From contig NZ_RJUA01000006.1 in the NCBI RefSeq assembly GCF_024343575.1, positions 114,566 to 178,565 of the forward strand: 64,000 bases of DNA, given 5' to 3'. How positions within the stretch are numbered: the first letter of the stretch is position 1; each line of letters starts with the position of its first letter. A program made the translations under genes and the position numbers. This document shows, piece by piece, positions 29,064-36,383 of this stretch. The notes below the pieces were generated by a model. The model did not search any database. It saw only the letters and a list, made by a program, of their open reading frames with translations, and was not told where the DNA came from. Source of the DNA: Lacihabitans sp. LS3-19 (GTDB lineage Bacteria > Bacteroidota > Bacteroidia > Cytophagales > Spirosomataceae).

Positions 29064-30476
29064 CTAAAACCCAAACCTTTTCACTGGTCCATGATCTCCA
29101 ATTAAATACATTTTACTATCGACAGCCATGGGTGTATTGGGAATTTCTGCCACAATTACCCGAGCATCCGGATGAGCATTTCTAATCAAAGAACTCATAA
29201 CATATTTGCCATTTTTTGAAGTTACTAGCGGTGTCTCTTTGGTCCAATTTTTACCATTCTCATCAGCTTGCCACCAGGCGATTTCTGCTGTGTTGTTCAT
29301 TATTGAAGATGTAAGAAACCTAATTTCATTTGTATTTGCTATCAGTATGTCAGCTTCCTCAAATTTGAATTTTTGTCCAAGAACTTCATTGAAATTCCAT
29401 TTGTCACTTTCCCAATTGGCATAAGAAATATTCGCATTGTTCCTAAAATATAAATGTGGGTTCCCTTTTGAATCACTTCTAATCGTGCCTAAACGCACAC
29501 TTTTGCCTTTAGAATCATAAATTTGGACCAATTCATCTGCCGATTCTTTGGTGAGTGGCATATCTAACTTTTTACCCATGATGGATTCCCAAGTGTCAGT
29601 TTCGGTGTTCATTTTCATGTAATACGAATTGAGCCTAAGCGAAGTGTGATTTTCACCCGTGCCACATAAGTGATAATTGAATGTAGAAACGATGCTATTA
29701 TTGGCCCCTTCTTGAAACCAGGCATACCAAGAATCGGAGGTAAAGGCGTGGCCTTCGGCTTTTTTATATTTTAGAATGGAAACCGGAGCTGCGAATGTAC
29801 GTGCATTGTCAGTAGATTTTTGGTAGACCCAATTGCTCCGATGCGAGCCGTGGCGGTAAAACAAATAGATGGTGCCATTGCTCATTTTGACCCATTGGCT
29901 ATAAGTCCCCAGTGGTGAAACATTTCGTAATTGTTCCCATTCGCTGATGTCATAAGGACTTTTAGAAACCACATGCATTTGTTCACCACGACCCATCGTG
30001 CCCAAGGTGTTTGCTCCAAGGCCACGATGCCCGCCATGTCCGCCAAATATTAAATGAATATACCCTTCGCCGTCGACCAACAAAGCCGGTCGGCCGTGGT
30101 TGTCTATTTCATCGGGATCGGTACTTAAGGGCGTTTTACCCAATGCACTTATACCCGCTTTAAAAGGCCCTTTCCATTCTTTGGTTTGATGATTATAAGA
30201 ACAGACATAAGGATCTTCGTGAGGTCCTTGGTAGGCAACATAAGTAACTCCTTTAAAATATTCACCCATAGGATGTTGTATAGACTGTACTGGCTTTCCA
30301 AATCCATTGTCTGCAAAATAATCGAGACTATCGGCTTGGGAATGTATTAAAGGATTAATCCGTGTATCATTAGCTTCGTTTTTGGAAGAATTAATAAAAT
30401 TGCTCATCAGCAGAACTACAGCAATCACACCAACGTAGAAACTACTTTTTGTATAAATCATTTTGTAATTCTTCAC
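29064..30476 (-). CDS. BNR-type propeller protein, probable PL25-like ulvan lyase
   Basis: 470 residues with an N-terminal signal or membrane anchor (YVGVIAVVLLMSNFI). The body is a BNR_4-type seven-bladed propeller. The stretch NHGRPALLVDGEGYIHLIFGGH contains H127 and, twenty residues later, H147; Y192 (in LGTYSQW) and R208 (in YLFYRH) follow, with Y251 further on. As I recall the Pseudoalteromonas ulvan lyase PLSV_3936 (PL25), its active site uses H123, H143, Y188, R204 and Y246. Four of five fall at the same spacing here and the fifth differs by one residue. PL24 (LOR_107) has a different spacing. An ulvan lyase cuts the bond between sulfated rhamnose and a uronic acid, leaving the unsaturated sugar handled by GH105. 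It is the last gene of the nine-gene minus-strand operon. Numbers for PLSV_3936 are from memory. Confidence 0.7.
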   Translation of the reverse strand: MKNYKMIYTKSSFYVGVIAVVLLMSNFINSSKNEANDTRINPLIHSQADSLDYFADNGFGKPVQSIQHPMGEYFKGVTYVAYQGPHEDPYVCSYNHQTKEWKGPFKAGISALGKTPLSTDPDEIDNHGRPALLVDGEGYIHLIFGGHGGHRGLGANTLGTMGRGEQMHVVSKSPYDISEWEQLRNVSPLGTYSQWVKMSNGTIYLFYRHGSHRSNWVYQKSTDNARTFAAPVSILKYKKAEGHAFTSDSWYAWFQEGANNSIVSTFNYHLCGTGENHTSLRLNSYYMKMNTETDTWESIMGKKLDMPLTKESADELVQIYDSKGKSVRLGTIRSDSKGNPHLYFRNNANISYANWESDKWNFNEVLGQKFKFEEADILIANTNEIRFLTSSIMNNTAEIAWWQADENGKNWTKETPLVTSKNGKYVMSSLIRNAHPDARVIVAEIPNTPMAVDSKMYLIGDHGPVKRFGF

Positions 30477-30488
30477 TATTTAAGATTC

Positions 30489-31931
30489 TTATTTGTCAGT
30501 TTTTTTCAATGCTTCCTCTAATTGCTTACTGTATTCAGGACGGTCTTTCCAATTTTGTAAATAGGGAGCATATTCCTTTTTATTCCACCAAAACTCGGGT
30601 TCCGGGTCTTTTTCGAGCAATCCGCCGTCATAATCATCACCATGTAGACTTTTTTCCACTGACAATAACCAGTTTTCGTAGTATGAAATCATTTCTTTGG
30701 CTTTTTCAGGAAAATCGGCCAGGATATCAATCGATTCTGTTTTGTCTTTATTGAGGTTGTATAAAGCGTATTTCTTTTTCTCAATATTTTCGACTAATAA
30801 TTTATAATCATTATCTATCAAAGCTCCTTTATTTCGGTATTTGAAAGGTATTGGTGCTTTTCTTAAAGAAGGTGGTTTTCTTTGAAACAAATGCTCGATA
30901 CTATTTCCATCGATAGGTTTTATGAAAACATCCTGAGACAAGTTTAAAATAGAAGCAATTGTCGGAAATATATCCATTGTACTGGCAGGATACGAACTTA
31001 TTTGATTGGGCTTTATAACTTTTGGCCACTGAATAATACAAGGAACTCTCAAGCCACCTTCATATACACTACCTTTAAAATCTCGCAGACCACCAACACC
31101 TTCAGGTCCACCAAAAGGTACACCACCATTGTCGCTGTTAAACCAAATCAGGGTATTTTGGGCTAAACCCATTTCTTCGAGTTTACGATTTAATCGTCCT
31201 ATGCTTTTATCCATCTCAACTATTTCGCCTAGGTAATCCTTTTTCTTTTCTTCCATATTTGCTGAAAAATCTGACTTATCGGTATCCAAAGCACTCCAAG
31301 GATCATGCGGACTGCCGTACCAAATCACCACAAAAAAAGGATCTTTTTTATGTCCAGAAATAAAATCAAGTGCTTGATTTACAATAACATTGGAAGAACT
31401 TCCTGAGTATTCATTTATCTCCCCCTTATGACTCATCAAGGGATTTAGGTCAAAAAAATTAGTAACAGATATCCATTCCATGAAACCAAAACTTCCCGGA
31501 CTTCTACTGTCTTCAGCCAAAATGGGTACTCCCGGTCCTTTAAGCCCATCGAGATGCCATTTGCCAAAATGAGCAGTTTCATAGCCTGCTTTTTGCAAAG
31601 CTTGAGCTATAGTTTTTTCTTGTCTTCGCATAGGATAACCATGTGCAAATACCGCAGAACGATCATTTGCTCTTCCGGTAAGCACCGAAGCTCTCGTAGG
31701 AGAACAAACAGGAGCACCTGCATAGAACCGGTCCATTCTGAGGCCATTTTCGGCCATTTTCACCAAATTAGGTGTTTTCAAAAAAGGATGATTGTAATAA
31801 CCCATTTGTCCCCAACCTTGGTCGTCAGACATGACAAGGATAATATTGGGCCGCGGGTCTTTTTTGGCTTTGATAAAAGCCGACAACATTATAATGCTAA
31901 AAAGGAAAACCAGAAGAGCTTTTATTTTCAT
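30489..31931 (-). CDS. Sulfatase, family S1 (CSPTR active site)
   Basis: 480 residues with a signal peptide (LVFLFSIIMLSAFIKA). NIILVMSDDQGWGQMGYYN provides the metal site. AGAPVCSPTRASVLTGRAND holds C76 of the C-x-P-T-R motif. TAHFGKWHLDGLKGPG, VIWYGSPHDPW and LIWFNSDNGGVPFGGPEG complete the core. The GGVPFGG segment and the KDPFFVVIWYGSPHDP form point to a branch common in sulfatase-rich PULs. The C-terminal part runs through ALIDNDYKLLVENIEKKKYALYNL and ends in a long charged tail (PEFWWNKKEYAPYLQNWKDR). It is the eighth gene of the minus-strand operon, 12 bp before the PL25-like gene. The regiospecificity is unknown. Confidence 0.92.
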   Translation of the reverse strand: MKIKALLVFLFSIIMLSAFIKAKKDPRPNIILVMSDDQGWGQMGYYNHPFLKTPNLVKMAENGLRMDRFYAGAPVCSPTRASVLTGRANDRSAVFAHGYPMRRQEKTIAQALQKAGYETAHFGKWHLDGLKGPGVPILAEDSRSPGSFGFMEWISVTNFFDLNPLMSHKGEINEYSGSSSNVIVNQALDFISGHKKDPFFVVIWYGSPHDPWSALDTDKSDFSANMEEKKKDYLGEIVEMDKSIGRLNRKLEEMGLAQNTLIWFNSDNGGVPFGGPEGVGGLRDFKGSVYEGGLRVPCIIQWPKVIKPNQISSYPASTMDIFPTIASILNLSQDVFIKPIDGNSIEHLFQRKPPSLRKAPIPFKYRNKGALIDNDYKLLVENIEKKKYALYNLNKDKTESIDILADFPEKAKEMISYYENWLLSVEKSLHGDDYDGGLLEKDPEPEFWWNKKEYAPYLQNWKDRPEYSKQLEEALKKTDK

Positions 31932-31965
31932 TCAAATTGAATTTTAAATAGCCTAAAATTGTCAC

Positions 31966-33309
31966 TTACCTCTTATTATGAACTTCCCAAGCCTGGTACT
32001 GTTTTTTCAAATCAGCCACAATTTCAGGATGTGAAGAAGCCACATTGGTGGTTTCGCCGGGGTCGTTTTCTAAGTTTGCTAAAAAGAAATTGTCGGCTTC
32101 TGTCAGGACGCCTTTTTTGCTTGTGTCTTCAGGGTTGGCGTGCAATTTCCATTTGCCTTTTCGAGCTACCCATGATTTTCTGAAAGCCCAGCAATAGCCC
32201 TCTTCTTCGTGAAAAGAAACAGCCTCTTTCTTATTAATTATAGTAACCAAACTATTTCCATCTAGCTTTTTATCAGGCAATTGTATTTTGCAGTATTCTG
32301 CCAAAGTAGGAAACCAATCGGTATTTACAGCCATTTGATCCCTAACCTCTCCTTTGGGAATTTGGGCTGGCCAACTTATAATAGAAGGTACTCGAATTCC
32401 TCCTTCAAAAAGACAGGCTTTGGCTCCTCGATATATTCCGGCATTGCCTCCACCAAAATGTGCCCGCTCTTCTGTGGAATATCCATTGTCCGACTGAAAT
32501 ATGATGATCGTGTTTTCTGCTAAGCCCTGGTCTTTGACTTGTTTGAGCAAAACGCCAATTTTATCGTCGAGCGTAGACATAAATGCAGCATACAAATCAC
32601 GCGGATAGGCCAATCCTTTCTTTTGATAATACTCAAGCCATTTTGGGTCTCCTTGATAAGGATAATGTGGCAAATTTATAGCGAAATACATAAAAAATGG
32701 GCTCTTATCAGCTTCTTTCATAAACTGATCCGCTTCTTTGAGCATCAAATCTGGAAAAAACTGACCGGGATAATAAACCTCTTCGCCATTCCTATAGAGA
32801 TCATGTCTATTGGGTCCATTCCAGTAGAAAAAATGAGAATAATTGTCGATGCAGCCCGAAATATGACCAAAGGAATGGTCAAAGCCCTGTGCATTTGGGC
32901 TCATTTCTGGCGTATAACCCAAATGCCATTTGCCAATATGTGCAGTTTTATAGCCTGCACTTTTAAATAATTCGGCCATAGTAAATCTATTGGCGGGCAT
33001 GCCATTATTGGGATTGGTTGCTGAGGCATTTCCCGGCAACCCGGCCCTTTGAGGCGTAAGTCCTGTCAATAATGAGGCTCTCGAAGGTGAACAAACCGGA
33101 GAAGCATAAAACTGGGTAAACCTAACTCCATTTTTGGCCAATCCATCTATGTTAGGAGTTTCTAAGTCCTTGGCACCGTAGCAATTAAGGTCTATTGCTC
33201 CCTGATCGTCGGAATAAATAAGAATTACATTCGGTCTTTCTTGTGCATTTAAAAAACCAACTGTTCCCAAAAGAAATAGTGCACAAAAGCTTATTTTCAG
33301 TAGTTTCAT
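31966..33309 (-). CDS. Sulfatase, family S1 (CSPSR active site)
   Basis: 447 residues, starting with a standard signal peptide that ends at FLNAQ. NVILIYSDDQGAIDLNCYG contains the calcium-binding Asp pair. YASPVCSPSRASLLTGLTPQ carries C73 as the formylglycine precursor. AHIGKWHLGYTPEM, FMYFAINLPHYPYQGDP and IIIFQSDNGYSTEERAHFGGG are in place, so the enzyme looks intact. The start codon overlaps the stop of the upstream sulfatase gene (ATGA, positions 33306-33309), a sign of coupled translation of two sulfatases. They may act one after the other on the same oligosaccharide, but that is inference from the overlap. The form of the C-terminal subdomain (WVARKGKWKLHANPED) is like N-acetylgalactosamine-type arylsulfatases. 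Confidence 0.92.
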   Translation of the reverse strand: MKLLKISFCALFLLGTVGFLNAQERPNVILIYSDDQGAIDLNCYGAKDLETPNIDGLAKNGVRFTQFYASPVCSPSRASLLTGLTPQRAGLPGNASATNPNNGMPANRFTMAELFKSAGYKTAHIGKWHLGYTPEMSPNAQGFDHSFGHISGCIDNYSHFFYWNGPNRHDLYRNGEEVYYPGQFFPDLMLKEADQFMKEADKSPFFMYFAINLPHYPYQGDPKWLEYYQKKGLAYPRDLYAAFMSTLDDKIGVLLKQVKDQGLAENTIIIFQSDNGYSTEERAHFGGGNAGIYRGAKACLFEGGIRVPSIISWPAQIPKGEVRDQMAVNTDWFPTLAEYCKIQLPDKKLDGNSLVTIINKKEAVSFHEEEGYCWAFRKSWVARKGKWKLHANPEDTSKKGVLTEADNFFLANLENDPGETTNVASSHPEIVADLKKQYQAWEVHNKR

Positions 33310-34919
33310 TTCTTTTTGTTATACTTAGGATTGTATTCGCCTTGTTTTTTAAAGCCCTCAAAATTTCTCATGCTACCAAATCGCGGATAGCTGTCAAAAA
33401 TATCACCCCCATTTATCATTCTAGGGTCGCCTTCTTTGGTTAATTTCTCCTCTAATTCCTTTCTGAGCTTTTGCAAAACCGACTTCATTTTTGGAGATTT
33501 CGCCAAGTCATTGACACAGTAAGGATCATTGATAATATCAAATAATTGTTCTGTATCTCTTTTTTCAAAGGCGTTTTTATATAATAAAAAAGGATAATTA
33601 GCCTTATGGTCAATCATATAGGTTTTGCTGGGAGAAGAGTCAATGTCTTCATAACCCTCCTCAATATCTTTCATGCCTTTTTTACCACTAGTCGAAACCA
33701 CATAATCGGGGGCTGGGTCGCCTACTGGCCATCGGTCAGATTTAAAGTTTCGAATGTATAAGTATTTTTGCGTTCGAACCGCCCTGGCTGGGTAGCCCAA
33801 ATTGTCAGGTCGGGCATGGGTATGTCTTTCGCGACCCGTATAAACACTTTTTCGAGAGGCCTCTATGCTGCCAGATTTTGAACTTTTAAAAATCGACAAT
33901 AATGATTTTCCAACGATGCCTTCGATGTATTTTACACCCGCTAAATCTAAAAAAGTAGGTGCCAAATCTATCAAACTGACCAAATCATCCACCTTCCTAT
34001 TTTTTCCATTTATTCCAGGACCAGCTATTGCCAAAGGTACATGCGTACCAAACTCTTGAAGATTGGCCTTGGCATAGGGGAAAGCCATTCCATTGTCGGC
34101 AGTAACCACAATGATAGTGTTTTCTAACTCTCCTGCCTCTTGAAGCATTTGCAGCATTTTGCCCAATTGCGTATCAAACCAATTGATTTCCAAGGCATAA
34201 TCGAGAATATCGTTTTTTACAACATCTGCATCGGCCAAAAAACCTGGAACTTTTAGTCCATTTGTCGTTAAACCTGAGGCAGCACCAGAACCTTCTTCAT
34301 ATTTGCGATGTGGCTCCTGCCCGCCATACCAGAAAAAGAAAGGACTGTCTTTAGGCTTGTCTTTTAGAAAATCCTTGAAATTGGAAGCATAATCTGTAGT
34401 GCTGATACCTGATGCAGGTACTTTGTCAAATTTCCTTTTATTATACTCTGGCCCGACAGGATTTCTCGACCAGCCCGAATCCTTAAAATTGCCAGGGCCC
34501 CAAGGTTTGCCCGTAAAACCTATAGCATATCCCGCATTTTCGAGAGCATCGGTAAATACCGGAAACTTTTTCGGGAAATAACTACCATGAGTACCTGCTT
34601 CTTCTAATTGCCAAATATTCCTACCCGTAAGTATGGCCGCTCTGGAAGGGCTGCATTGAGGGGCAGCTACAAATGCATTGTGGAAAAGTATGCCATTGGC
34701 CGCCACCTTATCAAATTCTGGTGTGCGAAAAGTACTGTTTCCATAGGCCGAAGCATGCGGAAAAGACTGATCGTCGGCTATAGCAAAAAGAATATTCGGT
34801 GGTCGTTTTTCAGATTTTTTGACGCTATTTACACGAAATGAAGTCAAAATTAAGCCAAAGAATGCTAAAAAAAGTATTACATATTTAACCCTACTCAAAC
34901 TTTTCATTTTCATTTTCAT
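33306..34919 (-). CDS. Sulfatase, heparan-N-sulfatase-like (CSPSR active site)
   Basis: 537 residues; three ATG codons occur within the first five positions, and any could start the signal peptide (YVILFLAFFGLILTSF). NILFAIADDQSFPHASAYGN and FVAAPQCSPSRAAILTGRNI, with C89 as precursor, match the S1_8 or sulfamidase-like branch, where the motif ADDQS and the GRNIWQLEEAGTHGSYFP segment recur. FFFWYGGQEPHRKYEEGSG and IIVVTADNGMAFPYAKANL hold the rest of the active site. S1_8 members include heparan sulfamidases and also marine enzymes acting on O-sulfated uronates, so this relation does not prove an N-sulfated substrate. It is the sixth gene of the operon and overlaps the next sulfatase by four bases. 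Confidence 0.9.
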   Translation of the reverse strand: MKMKMKSLSRVKYVILFLAFFGLILTSFRVNSVKKSEKRPPNILFAIADDQSFPHASAYGNSTFRTPEFDKVAANGILFHNAFVAAPQCSPSRAAILTGRNIWQLEEAGTHGSYFPKKFPVFTDALENAGYAIGFTGKPWGPGNFKDSGWSRNPVGPEYNKRKFDKVPASGISTTDYASNFKDFLKDKPKDSPFFFWYGGQEPHRKYEEGSGAASGLTTNGLKVPGFLADADVVKNDILDYALEINWFDTQLGKMLQMLQEAGELENTIIVVTADNGMAFPYAKANLQEFGTHVPLAIAGPGINGKNRKVDDLVSLIDLAPTFLDLAGVKYIEGIVGKSLLSIFKSSKSGSIEASRKSVYTGRERHTHARPDNLGYPARAVRTQKYLYIRNFKSDRWPVGDPAPDYVVSTSGKKGMKDIEEGYEDIDSSPSKTYMIDHKANYPFLLYKNAFEKRDTEQLFDIINDPYCVNDLAKSPKMKSVLQKLRKELEEKLTKEGDPRMINGGDIFDSYPRFGSMRNFEGFKKQGEYNPKYNKKK

Positions 34920-34946
34920 TTAAAGGTTGTTTAAATTGCTCCTGAT

Positions 34947-36371
34947 TTAGTTCTTCGAGCTGGCTAACAATTCCGGATTATTGGTTTTGATATATCGTAC
35001 CAAGGAAGCCTCCAATTCTTTGGCTTTGGCGGCATTTGACTTTGAAATATCCTGAGTTTCACCAATGTCTTTGGCAATATTATACATTTCTACTTTTTTA
35101 GTTTTCCAGAATTTTATCAATTTATAATCTCCCAAAATAATAGCGGAATGAGGATAGCCTCTAGCAAATCGATGGAAATAAAAGGCTTCTTCCTTTCTGG
35201 TCACTTTTCCAATTCCTTTGTTTTTTAAGACCGAAGCAAAACTTCCCCCTTCTACCTCTTTACCTACGTTTTTGTTTCCTGCTAAATCATTGAAAGTGGG
35301 TAATAAATCCCAGCCTGCTACGGGTACATCTGATTGAATACCTTTTTGTATTCCAGGGCCTTTAACCATAAATGGAACTCGAATTCCCCCTTCAAACAAA
35401 GTCCATTTTCCGGCTCTTAGAGGTGCATTTCTCATGGGCGTTTCAAAGGTAGAAGGAAGATCAAGCTTGTTTTTTACAGGAGGAATAAACTCCACGGCCC
35501 CATTGTCTGCCATCAAAACAATGTAAGTATTGTCAGAAATCCCGAGTTCTTCCACCATATTAACCAATTCACCAATTTTTGCATCTAAGTCATTTATCAT
35601 ACCTCCCCAAGCTGGATTATGGTGTTTTTTACCGGGTTCTTTTGCCTTAAATTTATCGTAGCTGGCCTGCCTTGTTACCATGTCAACATGGGTGGCATAG
35701 TGCGATACTTGCAAATAAAAAGGACTATTCGATTTTACTTGATCCTTCATGAAACTTATTGCCCTGTAGGTTAGGCTATCCATTTGTTTGGGATTGTCGC
35801 TTATAAAATACCTATCCCATTTATCTTCTTTGCCATGTCCCATGTTTCCATTTGAGTTTCCGTTGTCGCCATCGCTGACATCATAGCCCAATTGCTCAGG
35901 GGTCATTTCAGCTCTTAGGTCCCATTTCCCAAAATGGGCTGCTTTGTAACTTGGATCATAAGCTTTTAAAACTTCTGGAATAGTTTGAAGCTTGGAGCTA
36001 TAATTCTTAGGAAAAACATCATCATCGCCCATTTTTATAGAAGTTTGCCCAAATTGAATGCTTCTTCGTGTAGGCGAACAGATAGGATCAGGTGCATAGC
36101 CTCTTGTAAAACGCATGCTTTCGGTAGCAAACTTATCGATATTTGGAGTCTCGAAAAAGTCGCTTTTAGAATCAGAAACTCTATCATCCATTTTTGAAGA
36201 AAGACATGACCAACCCAAGTCATCAGTTAAGATTAAAATGAAATTGGGACGCCGCACAGCTTCTGGAGCATCGGTGACCTGAATACTGCTAAAACCAATG
36301 AAAAACAGTGCCAAAAGGCTCAAATAGATTGATCGTTTAATAAGGGTTACTGAGTTTGTTTTTTGTTTCAT
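34947..36371 (-). CDS. Sulfatase, family S1 (CSPTR active site)
   Basis: 474 residues. A membrane-spanning signal (IYLSLLALFFIGFSSI) is followed by NFILILTDDLGWSCLSSKMD with the metal-binding DD. YAPDPICSPTRRSIQFGQT carries C98 of the C-x-P-T-R motif. The family more often has S-x-L-T-G after this motif; here the segment is RRSIQFGQT, so this member is somewhat divergent. AHFGKWDLR takes the place of the usual GKWHLG, so the normal His is Asp. YLQVSHYATHVDM and YIVLMADNGAVEF supply other active-site residues. The replacement at the GKWHL position is worth noting because that His commonly touches the sulfate. The gene lies between the large haem-propeller gene (12 bp) and the next sulfatase. 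Confidence 0.88.
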   Translation of the reverse strand: MKQKTNSVTLIKRSIYLSLLALFFIGFSSIQVTDAPEAVRRPNFILILTDDLGWSCLSSKMDDRVSDSKSDFFETPNIDKFATESMRFTRGYAPDPICSPTRRSIQFGQTSIKMGDDDVFPKNYSSKLQTIPEVLKAYDPSYKAAHFGKWDLRAEMTPEQLGYDVSDGDNGNSNGNMGHGKEDKWDRYFISDNPKQMDSLTYRAISFMKDQVKSNSPFYLQVSHYATHVDMVTRQASYDKFKAKEPGKKHHNPAWGGMINDLDAKIGELVNMVEELGISDNTYIVLMADNGAVEFIPPVKNKLDLPSTFETPMRNAPLRAGKWTLFEGGIRVPFMVKGPGIQKGIQSDVPVAGWDLLPTFNDLAGNKNVGKEVEGGSFASVLKNKGIGKVTRKEEAFYFHRFARGYPHSAIILGDYKLIKFWKTKKVEMYNIAKDIGETQDISKSNAAKAKELEASLVRYIKTNNPELLASSKN

Positions 36372-36383
36372 TTTTCTATTAGA

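Noticed and set aside
29064..30476. PL24 assignment for the BNR propeller
   Set aside because: The catalytic residues I recall for LOR_107 have different spacing; PL25 fits better.
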